Of a stretch of 45,472 nt of DNA, positions 10,165 through 18,886 are shown piece after piece. Source of the DNA: an uncultured Schlesneria sp. (GTDB lineage Bacteria; Planctomycetota; Planctomycetia; Planctomycetales; Planctomycetaceae); NCBI GenBank assembly GCA_903871875.1, contig CAIQIR010000118.1:1-45472 (forward strand). The letters are read 5' to 3'. The notes beneath the pieces are model-generated. The model was not told the DNA's origin and did not search any database. It saw only the letters and a program-made list of their open reading frames with translations. Numbering within the stretch: the first letter of the stretch is position 1; each line of letters starts with the position of its first letter. The position numbers were made by a program, and so were the translations under genes.

Positions 10165-10175
10165 TCAGTGACGAG
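10140..10175. repeat. Two-copy 18-bp tandem repeat across a stop codon
   Basis: GGGAAAATCCGTGACCAG (10140-10157) is followed directly by GGGAAAATCAGTGACGAG (10158-10175); 16 of 18 bases match. The second copy contains the TGA stop (10165-10167 on the minus strand) of the PH-domain gene, so the last codons and stop of that gene are part of the repeat. Confidence 0.9.
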
Positions 10176-10680
10176 CCTTAATCTGTGCCAGTGCCGAGGC
10201 AACCTGACTCTTGGCGTCACAGGCCTCTTGAATGACCTGACGAAACCGGTCGGGTCGTGGAATCCCGCGCAACAGCAGCAGGGTTTGTCCACCAGTTCCC
10301 ACCAGCCGGATATCGCCCGTCTGGTAGAATTCCTGCCGGGAATCGGGATCGACGGTGACCGAGGCGATTTGGGCCAGCGGCACCGATTCCAGCAGCCGAA
10401 AACCGAGAGAATTCAGCCGTTTCACGGCGCGGTTCGTCAGAACGTAACGTGAACCGAACACCTTCAGCCACAAGTAGATCCCCGCCCCCAGTGGCGCCAT
10501 GGGCAGCCCGAACAGCACGTTCGAGATCTTCAGGCCCCAAATCCGCGTGGGAATCGAATCCAGAATGCGGTGAATCAGATCGCCCAGCGACGTTTCGGCA
10601 ATGGAAGGATAGATTTCCTCGATCACCGATTCGTGACCTGGACTGACACCCGAAATAGCCTGCGGTTTTTGGGTCAACAT
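10165..10680 (-). CDS. PH (bPH2-like) domain membrane protein
   Basis: A 171-residue protein with a bacterial PH domain of the YdbS/bPH2 type. After an N-terminal segment of ~45 polar residues come hydrophobic stretches around VLFGLPMAPLGAGIYLWL (one or two membrane passes), then the PH signature SRYVLTNRAVKRL, the beta-rich LESVPLAQIASVTVDPDS, and DIRLVGTGGQTLLLLRGIPRP, ending with a helix. The start was set at the ATG at 10680; the frame continues upstream to 10971, but those 97 residues are low-complexity, Arg/Pro/Ser-rich and unlike the family. The upstream ribosome site is weak (AGAGAG about 15 bases away), so the start is moderately sure. Function of these domains is not established. 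Confidence 0.8.
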   Translation of the reverse strand: MLTQKPQAISGVSPGHESVIEEIYPSIAETSLGDLIHRILDSIPTRIWGLKISNVLFGLPMAPLGAGIYLWLKVFGSRYVLTNRAVKRLNSLGFRLLESVPLAQIASVTVDPDSRQEFYQTGDIRLVGTGGQTLLLLRGIPRPDRFRQVIQEACDAKSQVASALAQIKARH

Positions 10681-11019
10681 GATTTCGTACGAACTCTCTG
10701 GATCATGATTCGCGAATTCACGGCATGGGATGGATAAGAAGATATCCAACGATGATTGCGAACGCCAGTCGTTCGGCCCTCGCTGCGAGCTCCTGATCTC
10801 GCGATTCTCACTGCCCGGAATGAAATCGCAGATCTGGTGCACCGGCAGAATCGGCCGGTGGATTTGACCCGGTAAGGTGCCGCTTCCGCCAGAGGGGAAA
10901 CCGCGAGACCTGTGGAACCGGCGATCCCCGAGATTCCCTCTTGGAGTGCCGACCGGCGGAGCAATCGTCACCTACCCGACGAGCGTAATTTGGGTAATTC
11001 GTCGATTCGAATTTTGTGA

Positions 11020-11122
11020 TGATCAACATTGATCAAGTTGATCATCATCCCTGTTTTGTAGGGTTTGGCGAGGTTTTTCGAAATGATCAGGTTTGATCAA
11101 CATTGATCAACATCCCTGTTTT
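11020..11122. repeat. Duplicated dyad unit TGATCAA-CA-TTGATCA plus CATCCCTGTTTT
   Basis: The 16-bp dyad TGATCAACATTGATCA occurs at 11020-11035 and 11094-11109, exactly 74 bp apart. Each copy is followed by CATCCCTGTTTT (11046-11057 and 11111-11122); copy 1 has nine extra bases (GTTGATCAT) in between, creating a further half-site. Six GATC sites fall within 11021-11108. It lies about 340 bp upstream of the PH-domain gene start. It resembles a pair of operator sites; the binding protein is unknown. Confidence 0.8.
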
Positions 11123-11451
11123 ATTGCGTTTCGTTCGTCGAGCCGAGACGCGTTCCCCCTGGTTTCACTCCAAATTCGACCCGTTTTCGTCACGGCTGCC
11201 GGGCTGCGAACCAAACAGCGGTAGAGCGGAACGACGACACGAGAGGACCACGCCCGTCGACCGCTGGTTGAGAATCGGATTGTCAAAGAACAAATCATCG
11301 GACACGAGCAGCGAATGCCGTCGGCAACCGTCCCGATCGAATCGCCGACTTCTTCGCGAGTGCCCTTCCCAACCGCTGATCGCCTGAAAAGCGGCACACG
11401 ACGAAGTTCTGTGTGATTTTAAAAGAAATCGGGCGCTCGTTAATCGCAATG

Positions 11452-11467
11452 TTCCAAACGTTTGGAA
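11452..11467. promoter_or_regulatory. 16-bp perfect palindrome, possible operator
   Basis: TTCCAAACGTTTGGAA reads the same on both strands. It lies in the gene-free region, 191 bp beyond the LOG-family gene stop. No promoter was recognised next to it. A regulator site is plausible by form only. Confidence 0.4.
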
Positions 11468-11478
11468 ACAACATCCGA

Positions 11479-11524
11479 TTTTGTCACGGTTTCGCGTTCG
11501 TCAGCCAAAATCGACGTGACAAAA
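11479..11524. other. Inverted repeat with 10-bp arms
   Basis: TTTTGTCACG (11479-11488) pairs perfectly with CGTGACAAAA (11515-11524) across 26 bases. The minus-strand transcript of the LOG-family gene would read through it and end in U-rich sequence, so it could help terminate that gene; equally it could be a protein site. Confidence 0.4.
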
Positions 11525-11543
11525 AACCAGATTCGTTCGCAAC

Positions 11544-11566
11544 AACTCGTTTCAAAAGAACGAGTT
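11544..11566 (-). terminator. Possible terminator hairpin after the LOG-family gene
   Basis: AACTCGTT (11544-11551), a 7-base loop, and AACGAGTT (11559-11566) form a perfect 8-bp stem about 90 nt downstream of the LOG-family stop. The stem is AT-rich and the T-run on the minus strand (facing 11521-11526) is not immediate, so this is a weak terminator call. Confidence 0.35.
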
Positions 11567-11657
11567 ATCGACGACACTGAATAGCGGTATCAAACCAAGG
11601 ATCGCGCGAACGACTGCCCCACGAGGACGGGCTGACAATCGGTTGCTCGAGTGAAAA

Positions 11658-12263
11658 TCACTCTTGAGCGGCGAATTTGATGGCGTCGGCCGGCCATTTG
11701 GGAGCGGAAGTGATCGCCGGTAAGACCTGTTCGGGATGATCGACGACTTGCCACATCGACATGTGCCGGTCGCCCATGAATCGTTCGGTAACCGACAACT
11801 TCAGTAACTCGATCAACGAGTTATAGAAGCCACGCGTGTTGACGATCACGATCGGGTTCAGATACAGCCCCAGTCGTTTGAGCGTGATCGCTTCAAACAG
11901 CTCTTCGAGTGTCCCAGTCCCGCCAGGAAGGGCCACGACGGCGTGACTCTGTGACAGCATCAAGTGTTTGCGGGTCCGCATATCTTCCACGCGACGCAAT
12001 TCCGTCAGGCCGGGATGTTCCCATTCCAGTTCCACCATGAACTCGGGGATGACTCCGACCACTCGGCCCTGCTTGCTGAGTGCCCCATCGGCGAGCGAGC
12101 CCATCGAACCGACCGCGCCGCCGCCATAAACGATCGAGCAATCCGCACCCGCCAACAGCTCACCCAAGCGGTAAGCCGCGGCACGATAGTCAGGATGACA
12201 CGCGCTGCTGGAGGCACAGTAGACGCAAACGACGCATTCATCACTACGGAAGTCGGCCGACAT
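11658..12263 (-). CDS. TIGR00730/LOG-family Rossmann-fold protein
   Basis: A 201-residue cytosolic protein of the LOG family (cytokinin riboside 5'-monophosphate phosphoribohydrolase), whose tested members cut nucleoside monophosphates into base and ribose 5-phosphate. Family motifs are present: YCASSS near residue 15, the VYGGG turn at 45-49, MRTRK at 95-99, and PGGTGTLEE at 113-121, which supplies the catalytic Arg/Glu framework. Length is normal (about 190-200). The start ATG at 12263 gives a standard N-terminus. It stands alone on the minus strand. The physiological substrate in a bacterium like this is not known; roles in purine-base salvage or nucleotide housekeeping are inference. Confidence 0.92.
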   Translation of the reverse strand: MSADFRSDECVVCVYCASSSACHPDYRAAAYRLGELLAGADCSIVYGGGAVGSMGSLADGALSKQGRVVGVIPEFMVELEWEHPGLTELRRVEDMRTRKHLMLSQSHAVVALPGGTGTLEELFEAITLKRLGLYLNPIVIVNTRGFYNSLIELLKLSVTERFMGDRHMSMWQVVDHPEQVLPAITSAPKWPADAIKFAAQE

Positions 12264-12516
12264 TGTTTCCAGGCCCTTTCAAACGAAATCATCCACGCCG
12301 TGGGTTGAATACAGACGAGCGCCGAGCGAAGGCCGGCATGCACGTCATGTCGTTTTTAGTTATCGCCGACCGCAACGGGTTTCGCAATCCGTGGGAATTG
12401 CCGTCGACTTCGTTGACTCAACAGTCAGCGCGACCGCCAGAAAGAAGATTTGAAACACAGCCGCTTGTGCGTCCAATCTGTATTTCAACTCTTCGCCTTC
12501 TCGGCGGTGGGTTCAG

Positions 12517-13308
12517 TCAGTTATCAGATGCGGGCGAAGTTGGGGCGTTCGTGGCGGCTTTTTGCTGTTCGAATGCGCGTTTGAGTGACGCGTAGCGGCG
12601 TTCGAGGAAGACGATGATCAGGATGATGACCGCAATCCCGCCCCACTTCACGATCAGCGAATTCTCCGGCAGATACTCCTGCACCACTTCCGCCAGGAAC
12701 AACATCCCCGCGTTGCCGATCACCGCGCCGATCGAACTGCCCCAAAAGATGGCCCAGCGCGAAAGACCCAACAGACGCCCGAAGATGGCTCCTCCCACAC
12801 TGCCCGTCGCGGCCAGCGGGAAGGCGATGAACGCCAATAACCCGATAAAGGTCATCCGCTTCATCCAGGGCTGGTGCGATAAAATGAACTCGCTATCGCT
12901 GGATAGCGCGGCGATCTTGGGGCCGATCCAGGGCACTTGAAACATGAAACCCACATGGAACGCGAAGAACAGCGCGACCAGCACATCCTGAAACGTCACC
13001 ATCCAGAACAGATCAGTCGGCGTCAAACCGGGAAACGGCGTGATAATCGAAAAGCGCCCCAGAAAGGCGAACGAGGCCCCCGTCGCAAACAGCAATTGCG
13101 AACAGAATTTCGGCCCCGCGACCACGTAGACGATGCCGAACGCCACGAGCGTCAAAATGCCCGGGCCGATCAACGTTCCCAGCCATAGCGGAAAATAGTT
13201 CTTGTGAAAGTTCTTTTCGAACGCCAGGAACGATTCCAGCAACTGCTCGTGCTCACGAGCGGTGGGAATCGTCGAACTAAGAGGCGCATCGGAAGCGTTT
13301 TCGGACAT
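12517..13308 (-). CDS. Small multidrug export-family (PF06695-like) membrane protein
   Basis: A 263-residue integral membrane protein resembling the small multidrug export family. About five or six hydrophobic segments are visible, with the family-like FPLAATGSVGGAIFGRLLG near the middle and GSSIGAVIGNAGMLFLAEVV after it. The N-terminal ~45 residues are polar and the C-terminal ~30 are charged. The ATG at 13308 was taken as the start; an in-frame TTG four codons earlier (13320) is possible and neither has a clear ribosome site. It follows nuoN on the same strand by 179 bp, so it could be read through from the nuo operon or have its own promoter. The transport role suggested by the family name is poorly supported experimentally. 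Confidence 0.75.
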   Translation of the reverse strand: MSENASDAPLSSTIPTAREHEQLLESFLAFEKNFHKNYFPLWLGTLIGPGILTLVAFGIVYVVAGPKFCSQLLFATGASFAFLGRFSIITPFPGLTPTDLFWMVTFQDVLVALFFAFHVGFMFQVPWIGPKIAALSSDSEFILSHQPWMKRMTFIGLLAFIAFPLAATGSVGGAIFGRLLGLSRWAIFWGSSIGAVIGNAGMLFLAEVVQEYLPENSLIVKWGGIAVIILIIVFLERRYASLKRAFEQQKAATNAPTSPASDN

Positions 13309-13487
13309 GTCAGTGGTCAAGCGAATTCAGCAAACATCCGAGTCTATGAACGAATCAGAAATCAATTCATCGGACGTGTCGCCGCTGCGAATCGCCGTCC
13401 TGATTGACGTAACGCCCATGGTAGGCGCAGCCAACGAACCAACGATAGCCCAACCGTTCGGATTCCCGAAAATGGCAGCGGACGTTT

Positions 13488-15035
13488 TCAGGGCATGATG
13501 CTTTGAATTGGCACCCACAGCCAGCCGGGCATGAAGAACAAACCCAGTGTTCCCGCCAGACAGATCCCCGCAGCAATCAACGACGGGGTCTCGGTGAAGG
13601 CCGGCTGTTCGCTTCGGTCGATCGGTTCGCGCAGGAACATGACACCAATGACCTTCAGATAGTACCAGGCCCCCAGGGCCGCGTTGATGGCCAGAATTAC
13701 GGCCAGCCAGCGACTCGATTCATATCCCTGTGACCAGGCGGCGAAGAACAGATTCAGCTTGCCCAGGAAACCGGCCGTCGGCGGCAAACCGGCCAGACTG
13801 AACAGGAAAATCGCCAGGACCAAAGCCAATGCCGGTCGGTTACGCGACAAGCCCGACAAATCATCGAGAGTTTCGATCCGCTTGTCCTTGCGTCCAGCGG
13901 CGATCAGCACCGCAAAGGCCCCTAGCGTCATCGCTCCATACACAGCCAGATAGAACAGCATCGCGCCGATCCCGCTGACCGAATGCACGACCGGATGATT
14001 CAGCACGTCTTTCTGGATCTCGTGTTCCAGGCCCACGATCAAGCCCACCAGCATATAGCCCGCGTGGGACACGCTGGAATAAGCCAGCAGGCGGCGGATA
14101 TCGGTTTGCATCAACGCCATCAGGTTTCCGACGAACATCGTGGCCACGGCCAGCCACCAGAGCAGCGGTGCGGCAGCGGGTGTCATCGTCCACGACGTCA
14201 TCGCCTGTTCGGCGCCGGTCGCGGGAACCATCAATCGCAGCAGCGCCACGAACCCAGCAATCTTGGGCACCAGCGACAGCATGGCCGCTCCGGAAGTCGG
14301 AGCTCCTTGAAACACGTCCGGTGCATAGAAGTGGAACGGCACGGCCGTCAATCGGAAACCCAAGCCGGCGATCAGCATCACCGTGGCCACGGCCACCAGC
14401 GGATTGGCCGCTTGACCGTGGGTCGCCGCGAACGCGGCATGAATCCCTGCCAGACTGGTCGTTCCCGTCGCCCCGTACAGATAACTCATCCCGAACAGCA
14501 CGATGGCCGACGAGAAAATGCTCAACAGAAAATACTTCAGCATCGCTTCCTGAGCCGGCGCGTCACGGCGCGGCAACAGCAGGAACAAGTAGGTCGGAAT
14601 ACTGACCAGTTCCAGTGCGACGAACAGACCGATCAGATCGTTGGCGGCGGCAATCAGGTTCACGCCCGCCAGAATGGCCAACAGGCAGGCATGGCTTTCG
14701 GCCGAACGGGCATCGTCGGCCTGATTCCAATGCAGCAGCACCAGCACCACGCCGGAGGCCAGAGTCAATCCGCGGATGTACCAGGTCAATTCGTCCAGGG
14801 CGAACATTCCGAGCGTTCGCGGAACGGGCGGACATTGCCACCAGACGCAACCGGCAATGACCAGCGTCAGCAGCGAGAAGAAACCCCATCGGTGCCGGAG
14901 TCCCACCGGGGCTTCGCCCTTGTCGTTGACGAGAAACGGGGCAATAAAAAAGATGATGCACACCGCGGCCAGCAGGACGGCGTCAGGGGCGATCAAGGAC
15001 AGTGTACCGTTCAGTTGTTGAATGGCTTCGTTCAC
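13488..15035 (-). CDS. nuoN: NADH-quinone oxidoreductase subunit N
   Basis: Membrane antiporter-like subunit of complex I, 515 residues, about 14 membrane helices. The conserved core is present: PFHFYAPDVFQGAPTSGAAML with a downstream lysine in VPKIAG, then a long run of helices with RRLLAYSSVSHAGYM, a hallmark of this superfamily. It moves protons in concert with quinone reduction. The start is the GTG at 15035, which overlaps the nuoM stop by 4 nt (GTGA), so the two are likely translationally coupled; GGAGA lies upstream. It is the last nuo gene of the operon. Length is normal. Confidence 0.97.
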   Translation of the reverse strand: MNEAIQQLNGTLSLIAPDAVLLAAVCIIFFIAPFLVNDKGEAPVGLRHRWGFFSLLTLVIAGCVWWQCPPVPRTLGMFALDELTWYIRGLTLASGVVLVLLHWNQADDARSAESHACLLAILAGVNLIAAANDLIGLFVALELVSIPTYLFLLLPRRDAPAQEAMLKYFLLSIFSSAIVLFGMSYLYGATGTTSLAGIHAAFAATHGQAANPLVAVATVMLIAGLGFRLTAVPFHFYAPDVFQGAPTSGAAMLSLVPKIAGFVALLRLMVPATGAEQAMTSWTMTPAAAPLLWWLAVATMFVGNLMALMQTDIRRLLAYSSVSHAGYMLVGLIVGLEHEIQKDVLNHPVVHSVSGIGAMLFYLAVYGAMTLGAFAVLIAAGRKDKRIETLDDLSGLSRNRPALALVLAIFLFSLAGLPPTAGFLGKLNLFFAAWSQGYESSRWLAVILAINAALGAWYYLKVIGVMFLREPIDRSEQPAFTETPSLIAAGICLAGTLGLFFMPGWLWVPIQSIMP

Positions 15036-16702
15036 GGGCGGGTCTCCGAGCCGAGAGCCATGCTCGGCGATGTCGTCAGGGATGCAGTCGTCACAGTCTT
15101 CGGCATGGTGGCTTTCACATTACCGTAAAGTTTGGCCACGGCTTCAACGTCCGGTTGAATCAGGTTCAGTAGCGGTTGCGGGAACAGTCCCAGCACCAGA
15201 CACAACGTGAGCAACGGCGCCAGGGCCGCCACTTCACGGGCATTCAAATCGGCGACGGGTTCGTGTCCGTGTCCATGGTCTTCGGCCGGCAAATGGACCG
15301 GTCCAAAAAACGCATGCTGCAGCACACCCAAGAGATACCAGGCTCCCAACACAACGCCCAGGGCACCCAGCGCGGCGAAGATGACTCCCTGGCCGTCGCC
15401 GGCTTTGAACATGCCGGCCAGACACAGGAACTCACCTACGAATCCGTTCAGTCCGGGCAGTCCAATACTGGCAAACGAGGTAAAGACCATCGCCACCGCC
15501 AACAGCGGCAACTTTGTGGCCATGCCACCCAGTTCGTTCAGCTGTCGCGTGTGGTATCGTTCGTAGAACATGCCGACGATGCAAAACAAGGCCCCCGTCG
15601 ACAAGCCGTGATTGATCATCTGCAACACACCGCCGCTGATCCCTTCGGTGTTCAGCGCAAACAGACCCAGCATGCAGAAACCCAAGTGAGCCACCGAGCT
15701 GTAGGCCACCAGCTTCTTGATGTCGTTCTGAGACAACGCACAGAATGATCCGTAGACAATCCCGATCGACGCCATCGTCCCGATCAGCGGCAGTCCGGTT
15801 TTCTGGCAAGCAATCGGCAGCATCGGCAGTAACAATCGCAGGAATCCGTAAGTTCCCAGCTTCAGCAGCACACCGGCCAGCAGGACCGAACCGGCTGTCG
15901 GAGCTTCCACGTGGGCCAGCGGCAACCAGGTATGGAACGGGAACAGGGGAACTTTGACCATGAATCCCGCGGCGATCATCAGGAACAGCACCGTCTGAGT
16001 GGCCTCTGGCAAGGGATTTTCGGCCAAGGCCTTGGCCAGATCGGGAATCGAAAACGGCGTGGTCAGCGACGGGGTCGATTGAACCACGGCCACCACCATC
16101 GAGATCAGCCCCAGTAACGTGATCAAACTGCCGGCGAGCGTGTACACAAAGAACTTGCCGGCGGCGTAACGTCGCAGCGGACCACCCCAGATACCGACCA
16201 GAAAGAACAGCGGGATCAGGGTGAATTCGAAGAAGACATAAAACAGCAGGATGTCGAACGCACAAAAGACGCCAATCAGACCGGTTTCCAGGATCAACAG
16301 GCAGGCATAAAATTCGGCGGCCCGATCTTTGATCGCCGTCCAGGAAACGAGCACAGACGACACGGTCAGGATCGTCGTCAACACCACCAGCGCGACGCTG
16401 ATGCCATCCAGACCCAGGAAAAATTCCAACTTGATGGCCGGGCTGTTTGCACCGGCTTGGGACAGATCGAGCCACGTATGACGAACGACCAGTTGCGGAT
16501 GCACGGTCATTCGATCAGCCGAAGAGATTTCCGGCAACGCCACGTATTGGGCGGCCACCGCCCACGAGACGAAAAACGTCGCAACGGTCGCCAACAACGC
16601 GGCCCACCGCGCCCGCGCGGCGGTCGCCTTCGGATCGAGCAGCAGCAGGGCGACGGCCGCCAGTGCTGGCAAGAAAATCATCACGACTAACAAACTGGGC
16701 AT
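15032..16702 (-). CDS. nuoM: NADH-quinone oxidoreductase subunit M
   Basis: Second antiporter-like membrane subunit of complex I, 556 residues, about 14 helices. Key segments are FPFHTWLPLAHVEAPTAGSV with the following LLKLGTYGFLR, and KKLVAYSSVAHLGFCMLG. A short His-rich loop (HGHGHE) lies near the C-terminal end, before the last helix, and the final ~40 residues are Thr/Ser-rich. ATG start at 16702; the stop overlaps the nuoN start by 4 nt. It lies 112 nt downstream of nuoL. Together with L and N it forms the proton-pumping arm. Confidence 0.97.
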   Translation of the reverse strand: MPSLLVVMIFLPALAAVALLLLDPKATAARARWAALLATVATFFVSWAVAAQYVALPEISSADRMTVHPQLVVRHTWLDLSQAGANSPAIKLEFFLGLDGISVALVVLTTILTVSSVLVSWTAIKDRAAEFYACLLILETGLIGVFCAFDILLFYVFFEFTLIPLFFLVGIWGGPLRRYAAGKFFVYTLAGSLITLLGLISMVVAVVQSTPSLTTPFSIPDLAKALAENPLPEATQTVLFLMIAAGFMVKVPLFPFHTWLPLAHVEAPTAGSVLLAGVLLKLGTYGFLRLLLPMLPIACQKTGLPLIGTMASIGIVYGSFCALSQNDIKKLVAYSSVAHLGFCMLGLFALNTEGISGGVLQMINHGLSTGALFCIVGMFYERYHTRQLNELGGMATKLPLLAVAMVFTSFASIGLPGLNGFVGEFLCLAGMFKAGDGQGVIFAALGALGVVLGAWYLLGVLQHAFFGPVHLPAEDHGHGHEPVADLNAREVAALAPLLTLCLVLGLFPQPLLNLIQPDVEAVAKLYGNVKATMPKTVTTASLTTSPSMALGSETRP

Positions 16703-16814
16703 CGAAAAAACCTTTAGGGTAAGACGCGGCGAGCTTCAGCGTTCGAATCGGACAGCCCCACCAGGGCGGCCGTCGATTTCCCACAGATCCACCGGACTTG
16801 GGACTCCCTCTTGC

Positions 16815-18803
16815 TCACATCGTTCCTGCCAGAGCTCTGAGGACAGAGATCAGACAGACCACCAAACCAATCATCATCACCAACCCGTAATTCTGCACCA
16901 TGCCGTTCTGCACGGGACGGATCACGCTGCCGAATAAGGCGGGAATGAAACCGAAACAATCGACGATCGTGTCCACGACCCAACGATCGAAGAATTCACA
17001 GATCGAAGCCAACGTTCGCAACGGAGCCGCGACGAATTTGTATCCGCACCAATCGATAAACAGGCCTTCCTGCGAGATTTTGAAACCAATCGACAGGCTG
17101 CGTTTCAGATTCTGAGCAATCCCCGGAGAGGCCACATAGAGCAGGTACGCGACTGCGATGCCCGCGATGGCCAGCACAGAACTGATGGCCATCATCACCG
17201 GATCCAGCGGAAATTCGTCGGCGTGCGGCAGTCCAGGCGTGTGATGCAGGTAGTGACCGTAAAGGTGCGTCGGGCCAGTAACCAGACCAATACCGAGCGC
17301 CGCGATGGCCAGAATGGCCAAGGGCCCCGCCATCGCCGGCGGTGCGTCGTGCGGATGATGACCCGCTTCCTCCGGGAATTTTTCCGGACCCCAGAAGGTC
17401 ATGAAGTACGCGCGGAAGGTGTAGAACGCCGTCATCAACGACGTCAGCAGAGCGATGCCCAGAATGACCTGATAGAAGCCACCATGCGCGGAACCTTTCG
17501 AGGCCGCCGCCAGGACCGCCAGGATTTCGTCTTTACTCCAGAAGCCCGACAGCAATGGCACACCGGCCAGAGCCAGGGCCCCGGCCAAAAAGGTCCAGTG
17601 TGTGATCGGCAGCACTTTACGCAGTCCGCTGAACCGTCGCATGTCGATCACGTCACCCATGGCGTGCATCACGGAACCGGCCGACAAGAACAGCACCGCC
17701 TTGAAGAAGGCGTGAGTGAACATATGGAACATGGCGAACGTCACCGCGTGAATCGCCAGACCTTCGCCCGCACCCGCCGCCCCCAGCGACATGAACATGT
17801 AGCCCAGCTGGCTGACGGTCGAATAGGCCAGAACGCGTTTCAAATCGTACTGGGTCAACGCCGTAATGGCGGCGATCAAGGCGGTCGCGGCTCCGATGCC
17901 TGACACGGCCATTTGGATGTACGGTGCATGGACAAAAAACGGCGTACAACGAGCCACCAGGTAAACGCCCGCGGTCACCATTGTGGCGGCGTGAATCAAG
18001 GCGGAAACGGGGGTGGGGCCTTCCATCGCGTCAGGCAACCACACCTGCAACGGGAATTGAGCCGACTTGCCGATGGCTCCTACGAACAACAGCAGACAAA
18101 TCCAGTGGAAGATCTCGGGCTGTTGCCGGACCATTTGATCGATCACAAACGACGAATCAAACAAGGTGGCAAAATCGAGTGTACCACAGGTTTGCCAGAC
18201 CAGCAGAATGCCCAGAATCAGTCCAAAGTCGCCGATGCGATTGACGACGAATGCCTTTTTCGCGGCCGCCGCGGCACTCGGTTTCTGGAACCAGAAACCG
18301 ATCAGCAGATAACTGCACAAACCGACCGCTTCCCAGAACACGAACAGCAACAGGAAATTTCCGGCCAGCACCAGCATGCACATCGAAAACACGAACAACG
18401 ACATGGCGGCGAAGAACCGGGGATACCCGGGATCACCCTTCATATAACTGCTGGCAAAGATTGCGACGAGCGTACTGACGCTGGTGACCATCGTCAGCAT
18501 CAAGGCCGACATCGCGTCGGCGCGCAGCGTCACGGGAATATCGAGCGTACCGACCTTGAACCACTGATAGACGAACGTGATGACAGAATGACTGACTTCG
18601 TGTTCATCGTGAGCAAATCCCTGAGGGACGACGACCGTCAACAGGTACAGCGACGCCGCCAGCGAAACCACCAGGCCCAGGACCAGCGGGCGATGGGCAT
18701 ACTTACGGCGAACGACTTGTCCAACCAGCACGATCCACAAGCACGCCAGCAAGGGGGCGGCGGGAATCAGCCAGAGTACGTTCTCTTTCAGCCAGTCAGT
18801 CAC
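16815..18803 (-). CDS. nuoL: NADH-quinone oxidoreductase subunit L
   Basis: Largest antiporter-like subunit of complex I, 662 residues, with the core GKSAQFPLQVWLPDAMEGPTP and HAATMVTAGVYL, KRVLAYSTVSQLGYM, and C-terminal hydrophobic segments consistent with the lateral helix and its anchor. The start was set at the GTG at 18803, because GGAG lies at the right distance (six bases); the TTG two codons earlier (18809) would sit on that site. It lies 83 nt downstream of nuoK. Length is close to the usual 600-660. Confidence 0.97.
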   Translation of the reverse strand: MTDWLKENVLWLIPAAPLLACLWIVLVGQVVRRKYAHRPLVLGLVVSLAASLYLLTVVVPQGFAHDEHEVSHSVITFVYQWFKVGTLDIPVTLRADAMSALMLTMVTSVSTLVAIFASSYMKGDPGYPRFFAAMSLFVFSMCMLVLAGNFLLLFVFWEAVGLCSYLLIGFWFQKPSAAAAAKKAFVVNRIGDFGLILGILLVWQTCGTLDFATLFDSSFVIDQMVRQQPEIFHWICLLLFVGAIGKSAQFPLQVWLPDAMEGPTPVSALIHAATMVTAGVYLVARCTPFFVHAPYIQMAVSGIGAATALIAAITALTQYDLKRVLAYSTVSQLGYMFMSLGAAGAGEGLAIHAVTFAMFHMFTHAFFKAVLFLSAGSVMHAMGDVIDMRRFSGLRKVLPITHWTFLAGALALAGVPLLSGFWSKDEILAVLAAASKGSAHGGFYQVILGIALLTSLMTAFYTFRAYFMTFWGPEKFPEEAGHHPHDAPPAMAGPLAILAIAALGIGLVTGPTHLYGHYLHHTPGLPHADEFPLDPVMMAISSVLAIAGIAVAYLLYVASPGIAQNLKRSLSIGFKISQEGLFIDWCGYKFVAAPLRTLASICEFFDRWVVDTIVDCFGFIPALFGSVIRPVQNGMVQNYGLVMMIGLVVCLISVLRALAGTM

Positions 18804-18886
18804 GGTCAACTCCGAGTTCTCTTACGCAAGATCAAGTCGATCAAGTCAGGCCCAGCGGGCGCCTGTTTCGTCATTCGATTTCCAAA

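Larger units (their letters stand above)
10681..11657. other. Gene-free region rich in inverted repeats
   Basis: A 977-bp stretch with no supported gene between the 5' end of the PH-domain gene and the 3' end of the LOG-family gene. It holds a duplicated TGATCA-type dyad (11020-11122), a 16-bp perfect palindrome (11452-11467), a 10-bp-arm inverted repeat (11479-11524) and an 8-bp-arm hairpin (11544-11566). Short open frames (11103-11387 plus, 11107-11449 minus) are Arg/Ser-rich and have no family features. Confidence 0.65.

Noticed and set aside
10681-10971. N-terminal extension of the PH-domain protein
   Set aside because: The extra 97 residues are Arg/Pro/Ser-rich without family similarity, though the chosen start has only a weak ribosome site.
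11021-11108. GATC cluster as a replication origin
   Set aside because: No DnaA boxes, no dnaA/dnaN neighbours and no AT-rich unwinding region seen; the dyads explain the GATC count.
11103-11449. Small open frames on both strands in the gene-free region
   Set aside because: No ribosome sites, skewed composition, no recognisable motif.
13983-15128. 381-residue open frame on plus opposite nuoN/nuoM
   Set aside because: His/Gln/Arg-rich composition typical of antisense to GC-rich membrane genes.
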